Positions 11,858 through 22,656 of a stretch of DNA of 36,855 nt are shown in pieces. Source of the DNA: Rhodospirillales bacterium (GTDB lineage: Bacteria > Pseudomonadota > Alphaproteobacteria > Rhodospirillales > JAPHTL01); assembly GCA_026193355.1 (NCBI GenBank), contig JAPHTL010000308.1, positions 1 through 36,855 on the forward strand, given 5' to 3'. The translations under genes were made by a program, and so were the position numbers. The notes under the pieces are model-generated. The model was not told where the DNA came from, searched no databases, and was given only the letters and a program-made list of their open reading frames with translations. Each line of letters opens with the position of its first letter. Position 1 is the first letter of the stretch.

Positions 11858-12301
11858 ATGACTTCAAAAGCAATCGCCATCGCCTGTGATCACGGCGGCT
11901 ACGACATGAAGGTCGAACTGATCGCCGACCTCCAATCCATGGGATTGGAAGTTCTCGATCTTGGCCCCGATGGCCGTGATTCCGTTGATTATCCCGATTA
12001 CGCCTATGCGCTGGCGGATGCGATCAGAAGCGGCAAGGCGGATCGCGGTATCCTTATATGTGGATCGGGTATCGGCATCAGCATCGCCGCCAACAGGTAT
12101 ACGGAGATCCGGGCGGCTTTGGTGCATGATGCGCTTGGCGCCAGGTTGTGCCGTGAACACAACGACGCCAACGTCATTGTTTTTGGCGGCAGAATGACAG
12201 GAATCGAAGTTGCGCGCGATTGCCTGAAAATTTTTCTGAATACCGACTTTGAAGGTGGGAGACATGCGCGCAGGGTCGCGAAGCTCTCCACACCGTCCTG
12301 A
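11858..12301 (+). CDS. rpiB: Ribose 5-phosphate isomerase B
   Basis: IACDHGGYDMKVEL, VDYPDYAYALADAI, GILICGSGIGISIAANRYTEIRAALVHDALGARLCREHNDANVIVFGGR. Confidence 0.95.
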   Translation: MTSKAIAIACDHGGYDMKVELIADLQSMGLEVLDLGPDGRDSVDYPDYAYALADAIRSGKADRGILICGSGIGISIAANRYTEIRAALVHDALGARLCREHNDANVIVFGGRMTGIEVARDCLKIFLNTDFEGGRHARRVAKLSTPS

Positions 12302-12362
12302 ATAACATTGTCGTTTTATCCAATGGCGGTTGTCACCGCCCAGCCGAACTGAGAAGGATGTC

Positions 12363-13637
12363 ATGGATCGTTTCTTCGGAGCCTCGCTTGCACAGACAGA
12401 CCCGGAAATCGCGGGCGCAATCGACAAGGAACTCAGGCGCCAGCAGGATCAGATTGAACTGATCGCCTCGGAAAACATCGTTTCCCGCGCCGTGCTCGAA
12501 GCGCAGGGCTCGGTCCTGACGAACAAGTATGCCGAGGGTTACCCCGGTCGACGCTACTATGGCGGTTGCGAATTCGTCGATATCGCCGAAACGCTGGCGA
12601 TCGATCGGGCAAAGGCCCTTTTCGGATGCGGTTTTGCGAACGTGCAGCCCCATTCCGGCGCACAGGCCAATGGCGCGGTCTACCAGGCATTGCTGAAGCC
12701 CGGCGACACCCTGATGGGCATGTCTCTGGCTGCCGGTGGACACCTGACGCATGGCGCGCCTCCGGCCCAATCGGGAAAATGGTTCAAGGCCGTTCAATAC
12801 GGCGTCAGGCGTCAAGACGGTCGCGTCGACTTTGACGAGGTCGACCGCCTGGCCGACGAGCACAAGCCGAAGATCATTGTCGCCGGTGGCTCGGCATATC
12901 CCCGGGTTATCGACTTCGCCCGGTTTCGCCAGGTCGCCGACCGCGTCGGTGCGCTTCTCATGGTCGACATGGCGCATTTTGCCGGTCTGGTGGCGGCCGG
13001 TGTGCATCCCAGCCCGTTCCCCCACGCGCATATCGCCACCACCACCACCCACAAAACCCTGCGTGGTCCCCGTGGCGGAATGATCCTTACGAACGACGAG
13101 GACATTGCGAAAAAGATCAATTCAGCCGTTTTCCCTGGCTTGCAGGGCGGTCCGTTGATGCATGTGATTGCCGCCAAGGCAGTCGCTTTCGGCGAGGCCT
13201 TGCAGCCGGACTTCAAGACCTACGCTACAAAAATCGTTGAAAATGCAGCGGTTCTTGCCGAGGTTCTCTCGGCACGGGGTTGCGATATTGTATCGAACGG
13301 CACTGATACGCATCTGATGCTTGTCGATCTTCGCCCGAAAAAGCTGACGGGCAAGGCGGCCGAGGAAAGCCTCGAACGCGCCGGCATCACCTGCAACAAG
13401 AACGGTATTCCGTTTGACCCTGAAAAGCCGGCGATTACGTCCGGTGTTCGCCTCGGTACACCAGCCGGAACGACGCGCGGATTCGGCGTGGCCGAATTCA
13501 GGGAAATCGGTGAACTGATCGCCCAGGTTCTGGACGGTCTGGTCACCAGCCCGGATGACAACTCGGAAGTCGAACGTGCTGTTCGCGAGAAGGTGCGGGA
13601 ACTTTGCCGCGCTTTTCCCATTTATCCGGATATGTAA
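12363..13637 (+). CDS. glyA: Serine hydroxymethyltransferase
   Basis: [64 protein letters not shown]-lysine motif. Confidence 0.97.
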   Translation: MDRFFGASLAQTDPEIAGAIDKELRRQQDQIELIASENIVSRAVLEAQGSVLTNKYAEGYPGRRYYGGCEFVDIAETLAIDRAKALFGCGFANVQPHSGAQANGAVYQALLKPGDTLMGMSLAAGGHLTHGAPPAQSGKWFKAVQYGVRRQDGRVDFDEVDRLADEHKPKIIVAGGSAYPRVIDFARFRQVADRVGALLMVDMAHFAGLVAAGVHPSPFPHAHIATTTTHKTLRGPRGGMILTNDEDIAKKINSAVFPGLQGGPLMHVIAAKAVAFGEALQPDFKTYATKIVENAAVLAEVLSARGCDIVSNGTDTHLMLVDLRPKKLTGKAAEESLERAGITCNKNGIPFDPEKPAITSGVRLGTPAGTTRGFGVAEFREIGELIAQVLDGLVTSPDDNSEVERAVREKVRELCRAFPIYPDM

Positions 13638-13673
13638 AAAACCGGAAACGTCCATACAGGGGAGGGGAAGCCC

Positions 13674-14132
13674 ATGCGCTGTCCGTTCTGCGGAAACGAA
13701 GACACCCAGGTTAAGGACTCGCGTCCAACCGAAGACAACTCTGCGATCCGCCGTCGGCGTTACTGCCCGGAATGCGGTTCCCGCTTCACGACGTTTGAAC
13801 GCGTCCAGCTTCGTGAGCTGACGATCGTCAAGAAAGAAAACGAGAAACAGCCATTTGACCGGGACAAGCTGGCCCGCTCCCTACGCCTGGCGCTGAAGAA
13901 AAGGCCCGTTGAGCAGGATCAGATAGAGCGAATCGTCAACAGCATCCAGCGTCGCCTCGAAAGCCTCGGCGAATCAGAGGTTCCCTCGAAGGTCATCGGT
14001 GAGATGGTGATGGATGTCCTCTCCGAACTCGACAAGGTCGCCTACGTTCGCTTCGCGTCTGTCTATCGCAACTTCCGTGAAGCCAAGGACTTCGAGGACT
14101 TTGTCGGAAAGCTTGACCCTGACGCAGAGTAA
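13674..14132 (+). CDS. nrdR: Transcriptional repressor NrdR
   Basis: [46 protein letters not shown] zinc ribbon plus ATP-cone. Confidence 0.97.
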   Translation: MRCPFCGNEDTQVKDSRPTEDNSAIRRRRYCPECGSRFTTFERVQLRELTIVKKENEKQPFDRDKLARSLRLALKKRPVEQDQIERIVNSIQRRLESLGESEVPSKVIGEMVMDVLSELDKVAYVRFASVYRNFREAKDFEDFVGKLDPDAE

Positions 14133-15264
14133 TCCCCAGTCGCGGGAAAGCCGCGACGTACAGCACATGTCCGCCGCACTGACACTTGCCCGGCGGGGAC
14201 TTGGGCGTGTCTGGCCTAATCCCGCCGTTGGCTGTGTCATCGTTAAAACAGGCCATTCAGGCGTCGACGACCAGATCGTCGGACGCGGATGGACACAGAA
14301 GGGCGGGCGGCCCCACGCGGAGACCGAGGCGCTGGAACGCGCGGCCTGGGGTGCGCGCGGAGCCACGGCGTACGTCACACTGGAACCATGCAGCCATCAT
14401 GGCGAAACGCCGCCCTGCGCCGAAGCGCTGATTGACGCGGGGGTTTCACGCGTGGTTGTCGCGATGGAAGACCCTGACCCACGCGTCTCAGGGCGTGGTC
14501 TGGCGCGCCTTCGAGAGGCCGGCATTGAAGTCGCCGCCGGCGTTCTTTCCGATGAGGCGGCTGCAATCAACGCGGGTTTTTTCAGGAAAGTCCAGGACGG
14601 CAGGCCACTTTTTACATTGAAGGCGGCGACAACGCTTGATGGACGTATAGCCACGCATTCCGGCGACAGCAAATGGATAACCGCACCCGAAACGAGAGCC
14701 TGGGGGCATCGCCTTCGGGCGACCCACGATGCGATCATGGTGGGTGTCGGAACGGCGATCGAAGACGACCCGGAACTCACCTGCCGACTTCCCGGCATGG
14801 AAGACGATTCTCCCGTCAGGATCATTTTTGACAGCCACATGCGTCTGCCACTGACGGCGAATGTCGTTCGCACGGCAAGGGACGTTCCGACGTGGATCGT
14901 CGTCAGAACCGGCGGCGACCGCGCACGAAGCAAGGCTTTTGAGGATTGCGGGGTGCAGGTTATCGCGGTGGAACCCGACAGCGATGGCTATCCCGACATC
15001 AGGGAAGCCACACAGCAGTTCGCCAGACGCGGGCTGACACGCATTCTTGTCGAGGGCGGCAGCCATCTTGTGGCCAACATGCTCGAACATGATCTGATCG
15101 ACGAAATCGTCTGGATGCGCGCATCCAAGCTTATCGGCGGGGATGGCATTCCCGTTGCGCGCGCGTTCGGCGTCGACAGCCTGGGACAAGCGGCGCAGTT
15201 CACACGAAAAAGCGTTGTGGATGCAGGGGCCGACATCATTGAAACATACGTAAAACGAGCTTGA
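14113..15264 (+). CDS. ribD: Bifunctional diaminohydroxyphosphoribosylaminopyrimidine deaminase / reductase (start uncertain; ATG alternative at 14167)
   Basis: [41 protein letters not shown] deaminase motif; C-terminal reductase domain [23 protein letters not shown]. Confidence 0.93.
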   Translation: MTLTQSNPQSRESRDVQHMSAALTLARRGLGRVWPNPAVGCVIVKTGHSGVDDQIVGRGWTQKGGRPHAETEALERAAWGARGATAYVTLEPCSHHGETPPCAEALIDAGVSRVVVAMEDPDPRVSGRGLARLREAGIEVAAGVLSDEAAAINAGFFRKVQDGRPLFTLKAATTLDGRIATHSGDSKWITAPETRAWGHRLRATHDAIMVGVGTAIEDDPELTCRLPGMEDDSPVRIIFDSHMRLPLTANVVRTARDVPTWIVVRTGGDRARSKAFEDCGVQVIAVEPDSDGYPDIREATQQFARRGLTRILVEGGSHLVANMLEHDLIDEIVWMRASKLIGGDGIPVARAFGVDSLGQAAQFTRKSVVDAGADIIETYVKRA

Positions 15265-15270
15265 GGAAAC

Positions 15271-15858
15271 ATGTTTACCGGAATCATCACCGATCTGGGG
15301 CGCGTTCGCGCTGTCGAAAAAAAGGGCGATACCCGCTTTGAATTCGAAACGCACTATGACACGGGTACCGTTGAAATCGGCGGATCAATAGCCTGCAATG
15401 GCGCCTGCATGACCGTCATTGAGAAGGGAGCGGGTTGGTTCGCCATTTCCGCATCCGGGGAATCCCTGTCCAAAACGACGATGGGAGAATGGCAAGTCGG
15501 CACGCCGGTCAATTTCGAGCGGGCGCTCAAGGTCGGTGACGAACTTGGCGGGCATATCGTTTCCGGACACGTTGACGGCATCGCCAGAATTGAAAGCATC
15601 ACACCCGAAGGCGATTCGCACCGGTTCGTCTTTGTTGCGCCCGACACCCTGAAGAATTTCATTGCCCCGAAAGGCTCTGTCGCGCTTGACGGCATTTCGC
15701 TGACGGTCAACGAGGTGAATGGCGCGCAGTTCGGCGTCAACGTTATTCCCCATACGCTGTCGGTGACCACTTTTGGGCAAAAGAAGGCAGGCGACACGGT
15801 GAATCTGGAAATCGACATGCTGGCGCGCTATGTTGCGCGCCTTCTGGAAAAGGACTGA
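15271..15858 (+). CDS. ribE: Riboflavin synthase (alpha subunit)
   Basis: MFTGIITDLGRVRAVE, GGSIACNGACMTVIE, GGHIVSGHVDGIARI, VALDGISLTVNEVNG duplicated lumazine-binding domains. Confidence 0.96.
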   Translation: MFTGIITDLGRVRAVEKKGDTRFEFETHYDTGTVEIGGSIACNGACMTVIEKGAGWFAISASGESLSKTTMGEWQVGTPVNFERALKVGDELGGHIVSGHVDGIARIESITPEGDSHRFVFVAPDTLKNFIAPKGSVALDGISLTVNEVNGAQFGVNVIPHTLSVTTFGQKKAGDTVNLEIDMLARYVARLLEKD

Positions 15859-15860
15859 CC

Positions 15861-16997
15861 GTGTCACATAGCTCTTACGCACAATATCTTTCGTCCGTCA
15901 CCGAGATCATCGAGGAAGCCCGAAACGGGCGGATGTTCGTTCTTGTCGATGACGAAGACCGCGAAAATGAAGGCGATCTCGTCATCCCTGCACAGATGGC
16001 GACACCGGACGCCATCAACTTCATGGCCAAATACGGACGTGGGTTGATCTGCCTCACGCTCGATCAGGATCGTGTTGAGGAACTGAATATTCCCTTGATG
16101 ACACGCGGGGGGGATGGCTGCCGTCTTGGAACGGCATTCACCGTCTCGATTGAGGCCCGTGAGGGGGTCACAACAGGCATCTCGGCCGGGGATCGCGCAC
16201 GGACCATCGCGGTCGCCATTGATCCATCCAAAAGCGCCGCCGATATCGTAACGCCGGGCCATGTGTTCCCGCTGGCGGCGCGTCAGGGTGGTACGCTTGT
16301 GCGCGCAGGCCACACAGAAGCCGCCGTTGATATCTCCAGGCTGGCCGGGCTCAATCCCTCGGGCGTTATCTGCGAGATCATGAACGACGATGGCACCATG
16401 GCGCGGATGCCCGATCTTATTCAGTTCGCCCAGTATCATGGCCTGAAGATCGGCACGATTGCGGATTTGATCGCCTACCGGCGGCGCAACGACATGCTTG
16501 TCGAGAAAACCGTCGAAACAAGCCTCAACAGCGTTTACGGCGGTGAATTCACCATGGCCGTATACGTCAACAAGGTCGCCTATGCGGAACATATCGCCCT
16601 GATAAAGGGAAATCTTGAAGAAGATGGCCCGGTCATGGTCCGCATGCATGCCCTCAACGTTCTTGATGATGTGCTGGGGGATCACAGCGCGGGCAAGGCC
16701 CACGAACTTCACCAATCGATGCGTATGATCGCCGAACACGGTCGCGGCGTTGTTGTTCTTATCCGGGAACCACACCCGACCAGCTTGTCCGATCGTGTTC
16801 GCGCCCTTGCGGGCGAAGAACGGGGAAACCAGCAGCCGTTGCGTGATTACGGCGTCGGTGCGCAAATTTTGCTCGATCTCGGCGTCAAGGATATGATCTT
16901 GCTTTCAAACACCAAGCGGACGATCGTCGGTCTTGACGGTTATGGTCTGAAAGTGGTTGATCAGCGCCCCATCCCGGCGAAGGAGAAAACCGCATGA
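15861..16997 (+). CDS. ribB: 3,4-dihydroxy-2-butanone-4-phosphate synthase with degenerate GTP cyclohydrolase II-like C-terminal domain (RibBX type)
   Basis: [36 protein letters not shown] and [32 protein letters not shown] for DHBP synthase; C-terminal half aligns to GCHII but lacks the zinc-binding Cys residues. Confidence 0.93.
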   Translation: MSHSSYAQYLSSVTEIIEEARNGRMFVLVDDEDRENEGDLVIPAQMATPDAINFMAKYGRGLICLTLDQDRVEELNIPLMTRGGDGCRLGTAFTVSIEAREGVTTGISAGDRARTIAVAIDPSKSAADIVTPGHVFPLAARQGGTLVRAGHTEAAVDISRLAGLNPSGVICEIMNDDGTMARMPDLIQFAQYHGLKIGTIADLIAYRRRNDMLVEKTVETSLNSVYGGEFTMAVYVNKVAYAEHIALIKGNLEEDGPVMVRMHALNVLDDVLGDHSAGKAHELHQSMRMIAEHGRGVVVLIREPHPTSLSDRVRALAGEERGNQQPLRDYGVGAQILLDLGVKDMILLSNTKRTIVGLDGYGLKVVDQRPIPAKEKTA

Positions 16998-17467
16998 GCG
17001 ATCAAGATACCCCCCGTGTCCTCATCGTTGAGGCGCGTTTCTATCAGGATATCGCTGATGAGCTGATGAAGGGCGCGTTGGGCGTTCTTGAGGCTGCGGG
17101 TGTCGCATATCAGCGCATTGAAGTGCCTGGCGTGTTCGAAATTCCGGCAGCCATCCGTTTCGCCATCCGTTCGATGGAGTTGCGGGCGGCTTCACGCCGC
17201 TTCCCGGGCTTCATAAGTCTGGGCTGCGTTATACGGGGCGAAACGTCCCATTATGACTATGTTGCCGGGGAGGCGTCCCGCGCCCTGATGGACCTGTCGG
17301 TCAACTACAGCATTGCGCACGGTTTCGGTGTTCTGACCTGTGAAAATTATGATCAGGCGTGGGCCCGCGCTGATGTCACCGGCAAGAAAAACGTTGGTGG
17401 CCGGGCAGCGGAAGCCTGCCTTCAGATGATGGATGTGAAGAAACAGCTTCATCTGGTTCCTCGATGA
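16994..17467 (+). CDS. ribH: 6,7-dimethyl-8-ribityllumazine synthase
   Basis: VLIVEARFYQDIADELMKGA, VPGVFEIPAAIRFAI, GCVIRGETSHYDYVAGEASRALMDLSV. Confidence 0.95.
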   Translation: MSDQDTPRVLIVEARFYQDIADELMKGALGVLEAAGVAYQRIEVPGVFEIPAAIRFAIRSMELRAASRRFPGFISLGCVIRGETSHYDYVAGEASRALMDLSVNYSIAHGFGVLTCENYDQAWARADVTGKKNVGGRAAEACLQMMDVKKQLHLVPR

Positions 17468-17985
17468 GCCGACCATCTGCAAAAAGTCGCAGCGCTGCCC
17501 GTCTGGCGGCGGTTCAGGCGCTTTATGAACTTGATATGTCCGAGGCGACCCCGGACGCTGTCATGGTCGATATCCTGCGTGAGCGTTGGACCGCTGCGGC
17601 TGCAGAATCCGCCCGTGAAGACGGGATTGATGACACTGATATGGTCGAACCCGATAGCGAGCTGTTCACGGACCTCGTTCGCGGCGTCGTCAGCCGCAAG
17701 GCCGAGGTTGACGCCATCGCCGACGGATCGCTAACCGGCGGCTGGAAATCAGACAGGCTGGAAACGTTGCTTCGCGCCGTTCTGCGTGCGGGGATCTATG
17801 AATTGCTCGCCATGCCCGGCGTTCCCCCGAAAGTGGTGATCAGCGAGTACATGGAGGTCGCCCACGCTTTCTTCAATGAAGGAGAGCCCTCGTTGATCAA
17901 CGGTGTGCTTGACCGTGTCGCCCATATTCTCCGTGAAGGGGAGTTCGGCGTGAAGAAAAAGGGTGTGCAGGGAGATGCTGGGTGA
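17464..17985 (+). CDS. nusB: Transcription antitermination protein NusB
   Basis: ARLAAVQALYELDMS; ETLLRAVLRAGIYELLAMPGVPPKVVISEYMEVAHAFFNEGEPSLINGVLDRVA. Confidence 0.95.
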   Translation: MSRPSAKSRSAARLAAVQALYELDMSEATPDAVMVDILRERWTAAAAESAREDGIDDTDMVEPDSELFTDLVRGVVSRKAEVDAIADGSLTGGWKSDRLETLLRAVLRAGIYELLAMPGVPPKVVISEYMEVAHAFFNEGEPSLINGVLDRVAHILREGEFGVKKKGVQGDAG

Positions 17986-18955
17986 ATTCGATCTGATCGC
18001 CCGTTATTTCGCCCCTTTGGCTTCAGGCGCCGAAGGCGCACTTGGTCTTACTGACGATGCCGCTCTTTTCTCTGTTCAGGCGGGCAGGGAAGGCGTTGTT
18101 ACGATGGATACCCTCGTTTCCGGGGTGCATTTTCTGGCGAATAACGCGCCCGAAGACATCGCGGCAAAGCTTCTGGGGGTGAATCTCTCCGATCTTGCTG
18201 CGATGGGCGCACTGCCGCAAGGCTACACCCTGTCTATCGCAATCGATTCCACCATCGACGAATCCTGGCTTGAGGGTTTTACGCTTGGGCTTGAAGTTGT
18301 TGGTCGTGAATACGGGATCGCCCTACTTGGCGGCGATACGGTCAGAACGCCCGGTCCCCTTACCCTGACGGCCACCGCATTTGGAACCATCGAAACAGGC
18401 AGGGCTTTGCGCAGGAAAGGGGGCTCTGCCGGTGATATCGTTTGTGTCTCCGGAACGATAGGGGATGCGGCTCTGGGGCTATTGGCCATTCAGGGAGGTC
18501 TTCAGGGCATATCTGACAAGGCGGCCCAATACCTTGCGCAACGCTACAGCCGACCAACGCCGCGCGTTGCTCTCGGTTCCCGGCTTGTTGGCGTGGCTTC
18601 GGCCGTTGTCGACATCTCGGATGGCCTTGTTGGCGATCTTGGGCATATCTGCGAATGCTCGGATATCGGCATGGAAATCAACGTCGAATCGATTCCACTT
18701 TCTGATGGCGCCAAAGAGGCGCTGGACCTGAATCCAACGCTTGTTCAAAGCGTTCTGTCGGGCGGCGATGACTATGAACTCGCCTTTACCGTTCCGGAGA
18801 ACCTCATGGACCTCCTGAAAGAAGTTTCAAAAAAGGCCGGCGTTATGGTGACGGATATTGGGCGCACTGTCGAAGGCGCCGGATCGGGGAGGGTTTCGGT
18901 TTTCGATGACGGAAAACCAGTGGATGTTGCCATCGCTGGATACAGGCATTTCTGA
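17975..18955 (+). CDS. thiL: Thiamine-monophosphate kinase
   Basis: GEFDLIARYFAPLA, LTDDAALF, TMDTLVSGVHFL, LGVNLSDLAAMGA, LLGGDTVRTPGPLTLTATAFG, VVDISDGLVGDLGHI. Confidence 0.95.
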   Translation: MLGEFDLIARYFAPLASGAEGALGLTDDAALFSVQAGREGVVTMDTLVSGVHFLANNAPEDIAAKLLGVNLSDLAAMGALPQGYTLSIAIDSTIDESWLEGFTLGLEVVGREYGIALLGGDTVRTPGPLTLTATAFGTIETGRALRRKGGSAGDIVCVSGTIGDAALGLLAIQGGLQGISDKAAQYLAQRYSRPTPRVALGSRLVGVASAVVDISDGLVGDLGHICECSDIGMEINVESIPLSDGAKEALDLNPTLVQSVLSGGDDYELAFTVPENLMDLLKEVSKKAGVMVTDIGRTVEGAGSGRVSVFDDGKPVDVAIAGYRHF

Positions 18956-19052
18956 TCCGTTTGCCCGCCCATGACATCACAGCCTTTTCAAGACGGGGAT
19001 GAAGCCCGATAATGAACTTCATCTACACGCAGACCCCCAACGGGACGAATAA

Positions 19053-19520
19053 ATGCGCAAGCTTTTCATCATCATATCCCTTCTGATCGTTACAGCAGGG
19101 GCCAGTATCAGCGTCATGCAAATGATGGGTATTGGCCCCTTTGCGCCAAAGGAGGGTGATGTTGCAGAGGAATCACTTGCAGAAAAAATGATCCCTCAGC
19201 GGCCGCCTTCTTTCCTTGAGGTGAACCCCCTGATGATTCCGATCTTTCAGGAAGACAGGGTGGTAACGACCGTCCAGATCCAGTTGAAGCTTGAGGTCAA
19301 GTCCGAGAACGAGGAAGAAGTCCGAAAGGTCATGCCGCGCATTTCAGACGCCTATCTGCGCGATCTTTATTCCTATGTCCCGCGCATGCTTGAAAAGCAC
19401 GAAAACCTGGACCTTAAGGCGCTCAAGCAACGTTTGATGTGGCTTAGTGAAAAAATCGCGGGACCCGGTATGGTGGACGATGTCCTTATCCAATCTGTTA
19501 TGGACAACCAGCGGGGATGA
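19053..19520 (+). CDS. Membrane-anchored FliL-like protein
   Basis: Single N-terminal TM (LFIIISLLIVTAGASISVM), linker, then a FliL-like domain (FLEVNPLMIPIFQEDRVVTTVQIQLKLEVKSENEEEVRKVMPRISDAYLRDLYSYV). Confidence 0.6.
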   Translation: MRKLFIIISLLIVTAGASISVMQMMGIGPFAPKEGDVAEESLAEKMIPQRPPSFLEVNPLMIPIFQEDRVVTTVQIQLKLEVKSENEEEVRKVMPRISDAYLRDLYSYVPRMLEKHENLDLKALKQRLMWLSEKIAGPGMVDDVLIQSVMDNQRG

Positions 19521-19783
19521 TAGACCGTTCCTGTTTTTTGCTCACGAAGGGACAGTTTCGCCTATTGGTCCTACCAACATCGTTTTTCCTTGTTGGTTGA
19601 CCGCCAAACTTTCGTTTTAATTATTTTAATGAGGAATATTAGGCTTTTGTCATATTCTTTGATTTTCAACTAGATCTAATTTCTTTCTAAGCACTTGCAC
19701 AATAAGTTCACCGATTACGGTGATTAGTTGCTTTGCCGTTCGCGTTCTGCCATTTTTGCACAAATTCAGGAGCTTCAGGAGAA

Positions 19784-19807
19784 GTGCAAGGCCGTGCCGT
19801 CTTGCAC
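19784..19807. repeat. Inverted repeat GTGCAAG-N10-CTTGCAC in hppA leader
   Basis: Perfect 7-bp arms separated by gccgtgccgt. Confidence 0.6.
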
Positions 19808-19902
19808 GCTCAGCGCTATAAAAAGAATAACAGCGCCCGAAGCAGAGACATGAATTTCAGGGTTTGAAAAATTCACAGGTACTTGAAAAAGGGGCTTTAG
19901 GA

Positions 19903-21999
19903 ATGACTGGCGTTTACGCGTTCATCACTGCCTGCGGTCTGCTGGCGTTGGCCTACGGGGCCTATGCCATCAGGTCCGTTCTGGCGCACCCTGCTGGAAC
20001 AGAGAAAATGCAGGAAATTGCTGGTGCCATTCAGGAAGGCGCCAGCGCCTACCTCAATCGGCAATACACAACCGTCGCCGTTGTCGGCGTGGTCGTTGGC
20101 GTTCTCCTCGGCATGCGCCTGGGAATGACGGTTGCCGTCGGTTATTTCATTGGCGCCATCCTTTCCGGTGTGACGGGATATATTGGCATGAACATTTCGG
20201 TTCGCGCCAACGTAAGAACCGCCGAAGCTGCCCGTACCACCGGAATGGCCGATGCTCTCGGCGTTGCATTCAAGTCTGGTGCGGTCACCGGTATGCTGGT
20301 GGTCGGGCTGGCCCTTCTTGGTGTGGGCGTCTACTACTTCATTCTCCGCGGCATGGTTGACACGTCAACAGCCGCAGGAACGCGCCATATTCTCGAAGCC
20401 CTTGTGGCCCTGAGCTTCGGCGCATCGTTGATCTCGATCTTTGCGCGTCTTGGTGGTGGTATCTTCACCAAGGGCGCCGATGTCGGCGCCGACCTTGTCG
20501 GCAAGATTGAAGCGGGAATCCCCGAGGATGACCCCCGGAACGCCGCCGTCATCGCCGATAACGTCGGTGATAATGTCGGCGATTGCGCCGGTATGGCCGC
20601 CGATCTTTTCGAAACATACGCCGTGACAATCGTCGCGACCATGCTTCTCGCCGCCATCTTCTTCGCTGGCGAAACGCAGGAACTGATGATGGCTTTTCCG
20701 CTTCTGATCGGTGCGGTGTGCATCATCGCCTCCGTCGCCGGTGCGTTCTTCGTTCGCCTTGGCGCAACCAAAAACATCATGGGCGCCCTTTACAAGGGCT
20801 TCATTGCTTCGGCGGTGTTTTCAGCGGTTCTTATCGCCGGCGCGACCGGATGGCTTCTCGGTTTCGGGACGGAGTTCCAGATGGCCGGGCGGAGCGTGAC
20901 AGGACTTCAGCTCTTCTATTGCACACTGACAGGCCTTGGCGTTACCGGACTGATTGTCTGGATCACCGAGTACTACACGGGAACCGACTATCGTCCCGTT
21001 CGCAGCATTGCCAAGTCATCTGAAACCGGTCATGGCACAAACGTGATCCAGGGCCTCGCCATTTCGATGGAAGCAACGGCGCTGCCGGTTCTGGTCATTT
21101 GCGGTGGTATCTTCATCGCCTACGCCTCCGCCGGTCTGTTCGGTATCGCCATCGCGGCGACAACGATGCTGGCCCTGGCGGGCATCGTCGTGGCTTTGGA
21201 TGCCTATGGCCCGGTTACGGATAACGCCGGCGGCATCGCCGAAATGGCGGATCTGCCCGAAGACGTCCGCACCATCACCGATGCGCTGGACGCCGTTGGC
21301 AACACCACGAAGGCTGTCACCAAGGGTTACGCCATCGGTTCGGCCGGTCTGGCCGCGCTGGTGCTCTTTGCCGCATACACGGAAGACCTCAGCCATTATT
21401 TCCCCGATCTTGAGGTTACTTTCCGCCTTTCCGATCCCTACGTTGTGATCGGGCTGTTTATCGGCGGGCTGCTTCCCTATCTGTTCGGCGCCATGGGTAT
21501 GATGGCCGTTGGGCGGGCAGGCGGCGAAGTCGTTGTTGAGGTCCGTCGCCAGTTCCGGGAAATCCCCGGCATCATGGATGGTACGGCGCGCCCAGAATAT
21601 GGCCGTTGCGTTGATATCCTGACGAAAACCGCCATCAAGGAGATGATCGTTCCGTCGCTCCTTCCGGTTCTCGCGCCCATCGTTCTTTACGTTGCCGTTC
21701 TTATGGTCGCTGATCAGAAAGCGGCTTTCACGGCGCTTGGCGCGATGCTTCTTGGCACCATCGTCACCGGTATTTTCGTGGCGCTTTCCATGACCTCAGG
21801 CGGTGGCGCCTGGGACAACGCCAAAAAATACATCGAGGACGGGAATCATGGCGGTAAGGGCTCCGAGGCCCATAAGGCGGCCGTTACGGGTGATACCGTC
21901 GGCGATCCGTACAAGGACACCGCTGGCCCAGCTGTCAACCCGATGATCAAGATCACCAACATCGTGGCGATCCTGCTCCTCGCGGTGGTTGCTGGCTAA
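19903..21999 (+). CDS. hppA: Membrane-bound H+-translocating pyrophosphatase (K+-independent type by motif)
   Basis: [87 protein letters not shown]. Confidence 0.97.
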   Translation: MTGVYAFITACGLLALAYGAYAIRSVLAHPAGTEKMQEIAGAIQEGASAYLNRQYTTVAVVGVVVGVLLGMRLGMTVAVGYFIGAILSGVTGYIGMNISVRANVRTAEAARTTGMADALGVAFKSGAVTGMLVVGLALLGVGVYYFILRGMVDTSTAAGTRHILEALVALSFGASLISIFARLGGGIFTKGADVGADLVGKIEAGIPEDDPRNAAVIADNVGDNVGDCAGMAADLFETYAVTIVATMLLAAIFFAGETQELMMAFPLLIGAVCIIASVAGAFFVRLGATKNIMGALYKGFIASAVFSAVLIAGATGWLLGFGTEFQMAGRSVTGLQLFYCTLTGLGVTGLIVWITEYYTGTDYRPVRSIAKSSETGHGTNVIQGLAISMEATALPVLVICGGIFIAYASAGLFGIAIAATTMLALAGIVVALDAYGPVTDNAGGIAEMADLPEDVRTITDALDAVGNTTKAVTKGYAIGSAGLAALVLFAAYTEDLSHYFPDLEVTFRLSDPYVVIGLFIGGLLPYLFGAMGMMAVGRAGGEVVVEVRRQFREIPGIMDGTARPEYGRCVDILTKTAIKEMIVPSLLPVLAPIVLYVAVLMVADQKAAFTALGAMLLGTIVTGIFVALSMTSGGGAWDNAKKYIEDGNHGGKGSEAHKAAVTGDTVGDPYKDTAGPAVNPMIKITNIVAILLLAVVAG

Positions 22000-22021
22000 C
22001 ACAACGCCTAACGTCAAGAAG

Positions 22022-22058
22022 AAGGCCCGGAAGGTTTTACCTTCCGGGCCTTTTTTTA
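22022..22058 (+). terminator. Rho-independent terminator after hppA
   Basis: AAGGCCCGGAAGG-tttta-CCTTCCGGGCC followed by TTTTTTT. Confidence 0.92.
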
Positions 22059-22082
22059 TGGCACCCCACCGAAGAAACGTTA

Positions 22083-22532
22083 CTATTTTTCACGATTGAA
22101 GCGCCCGAAATTACCAAAAACCTGCTCGATAAAGCCCATTTCATGGCCCGCCGAAGGGGTTTCGCGTTCAACAGGGTCCACTTCCTTGCCTGCTTCCTTG
22201 CCAATCGTTTGAACGGTCGAAACGATGCCCTTGTCGTCAAAGCGGATGACGAGAACCTGACGGTCCGTCAACTCAGGCTTGAAGAAAGCGGTTGTTTCGG
22301 TCCGTTCTGAAATATAATACCAGACCTCGGTGTCGAACATGGCGACTGTTGACGGCGCCCCTAGAATTTCGACGACTTCGTCCTTGGATACCTTGCCAGG
22401 TGAAATTTCGGCTATCAATTCGGAATCGGGCAGGTTTCCGCGTGTTTCGACCCTCGGCGCACAGGCAATGACAGTCAACGCGATCGCGGCGCCGAGAAAA
22501 GTACGGATATGACGGTGTCCAGATGTCGGCAT
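22083..22532 (-). CDS. bamE: Outer membrane protein assembly lipoprotein BamE (SmpA/OmlA family)
   Basis: Lipobox-like ALTVIAC; ISPGKVSKDEVVEILGAPSTVAMFDTEVWYYISERTETTAFFKPELTDRQVLVIRFDDKGIV. Confidence 0.9.
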   Translation of the reverse strand: MPTSGHRHIRTFLGAAIALTVIACAPRVETRGNLPDSELIAEISPGKVSKDEVVEILGAPSTVAMFDTEVWYYISERTETTAFFKPELTDRQVLVIRFDDKGIVSTVQTIGKEAGKEVDPVERETPSAGHEMGFIEQVFGNFGRFNREK

Positions 22533-22656
22533 CTTCAGTTCGCAGCCCTTGCAGGGGTGATGGCGCTATCGTGTCGCGCGGTTTTCATGATAGATCACAC
22601 TCCATGTCAAACCTTGTCAACCATTCCGCAGGTGTGTCGGGAACAGGAAACGCAGA

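Noticed and set aside
14488-15354. 288-aa antisense ORF in ribD
   Set aside because: Shadow ORF opposite RibD and ribE coding sequence.
15864-16865. 333-aa antisense ORF inside ribB(X)
   Set aside because: Complement-frame artefact of a high-GC coding gene; the plus-strand product has clear enzyme motifs.
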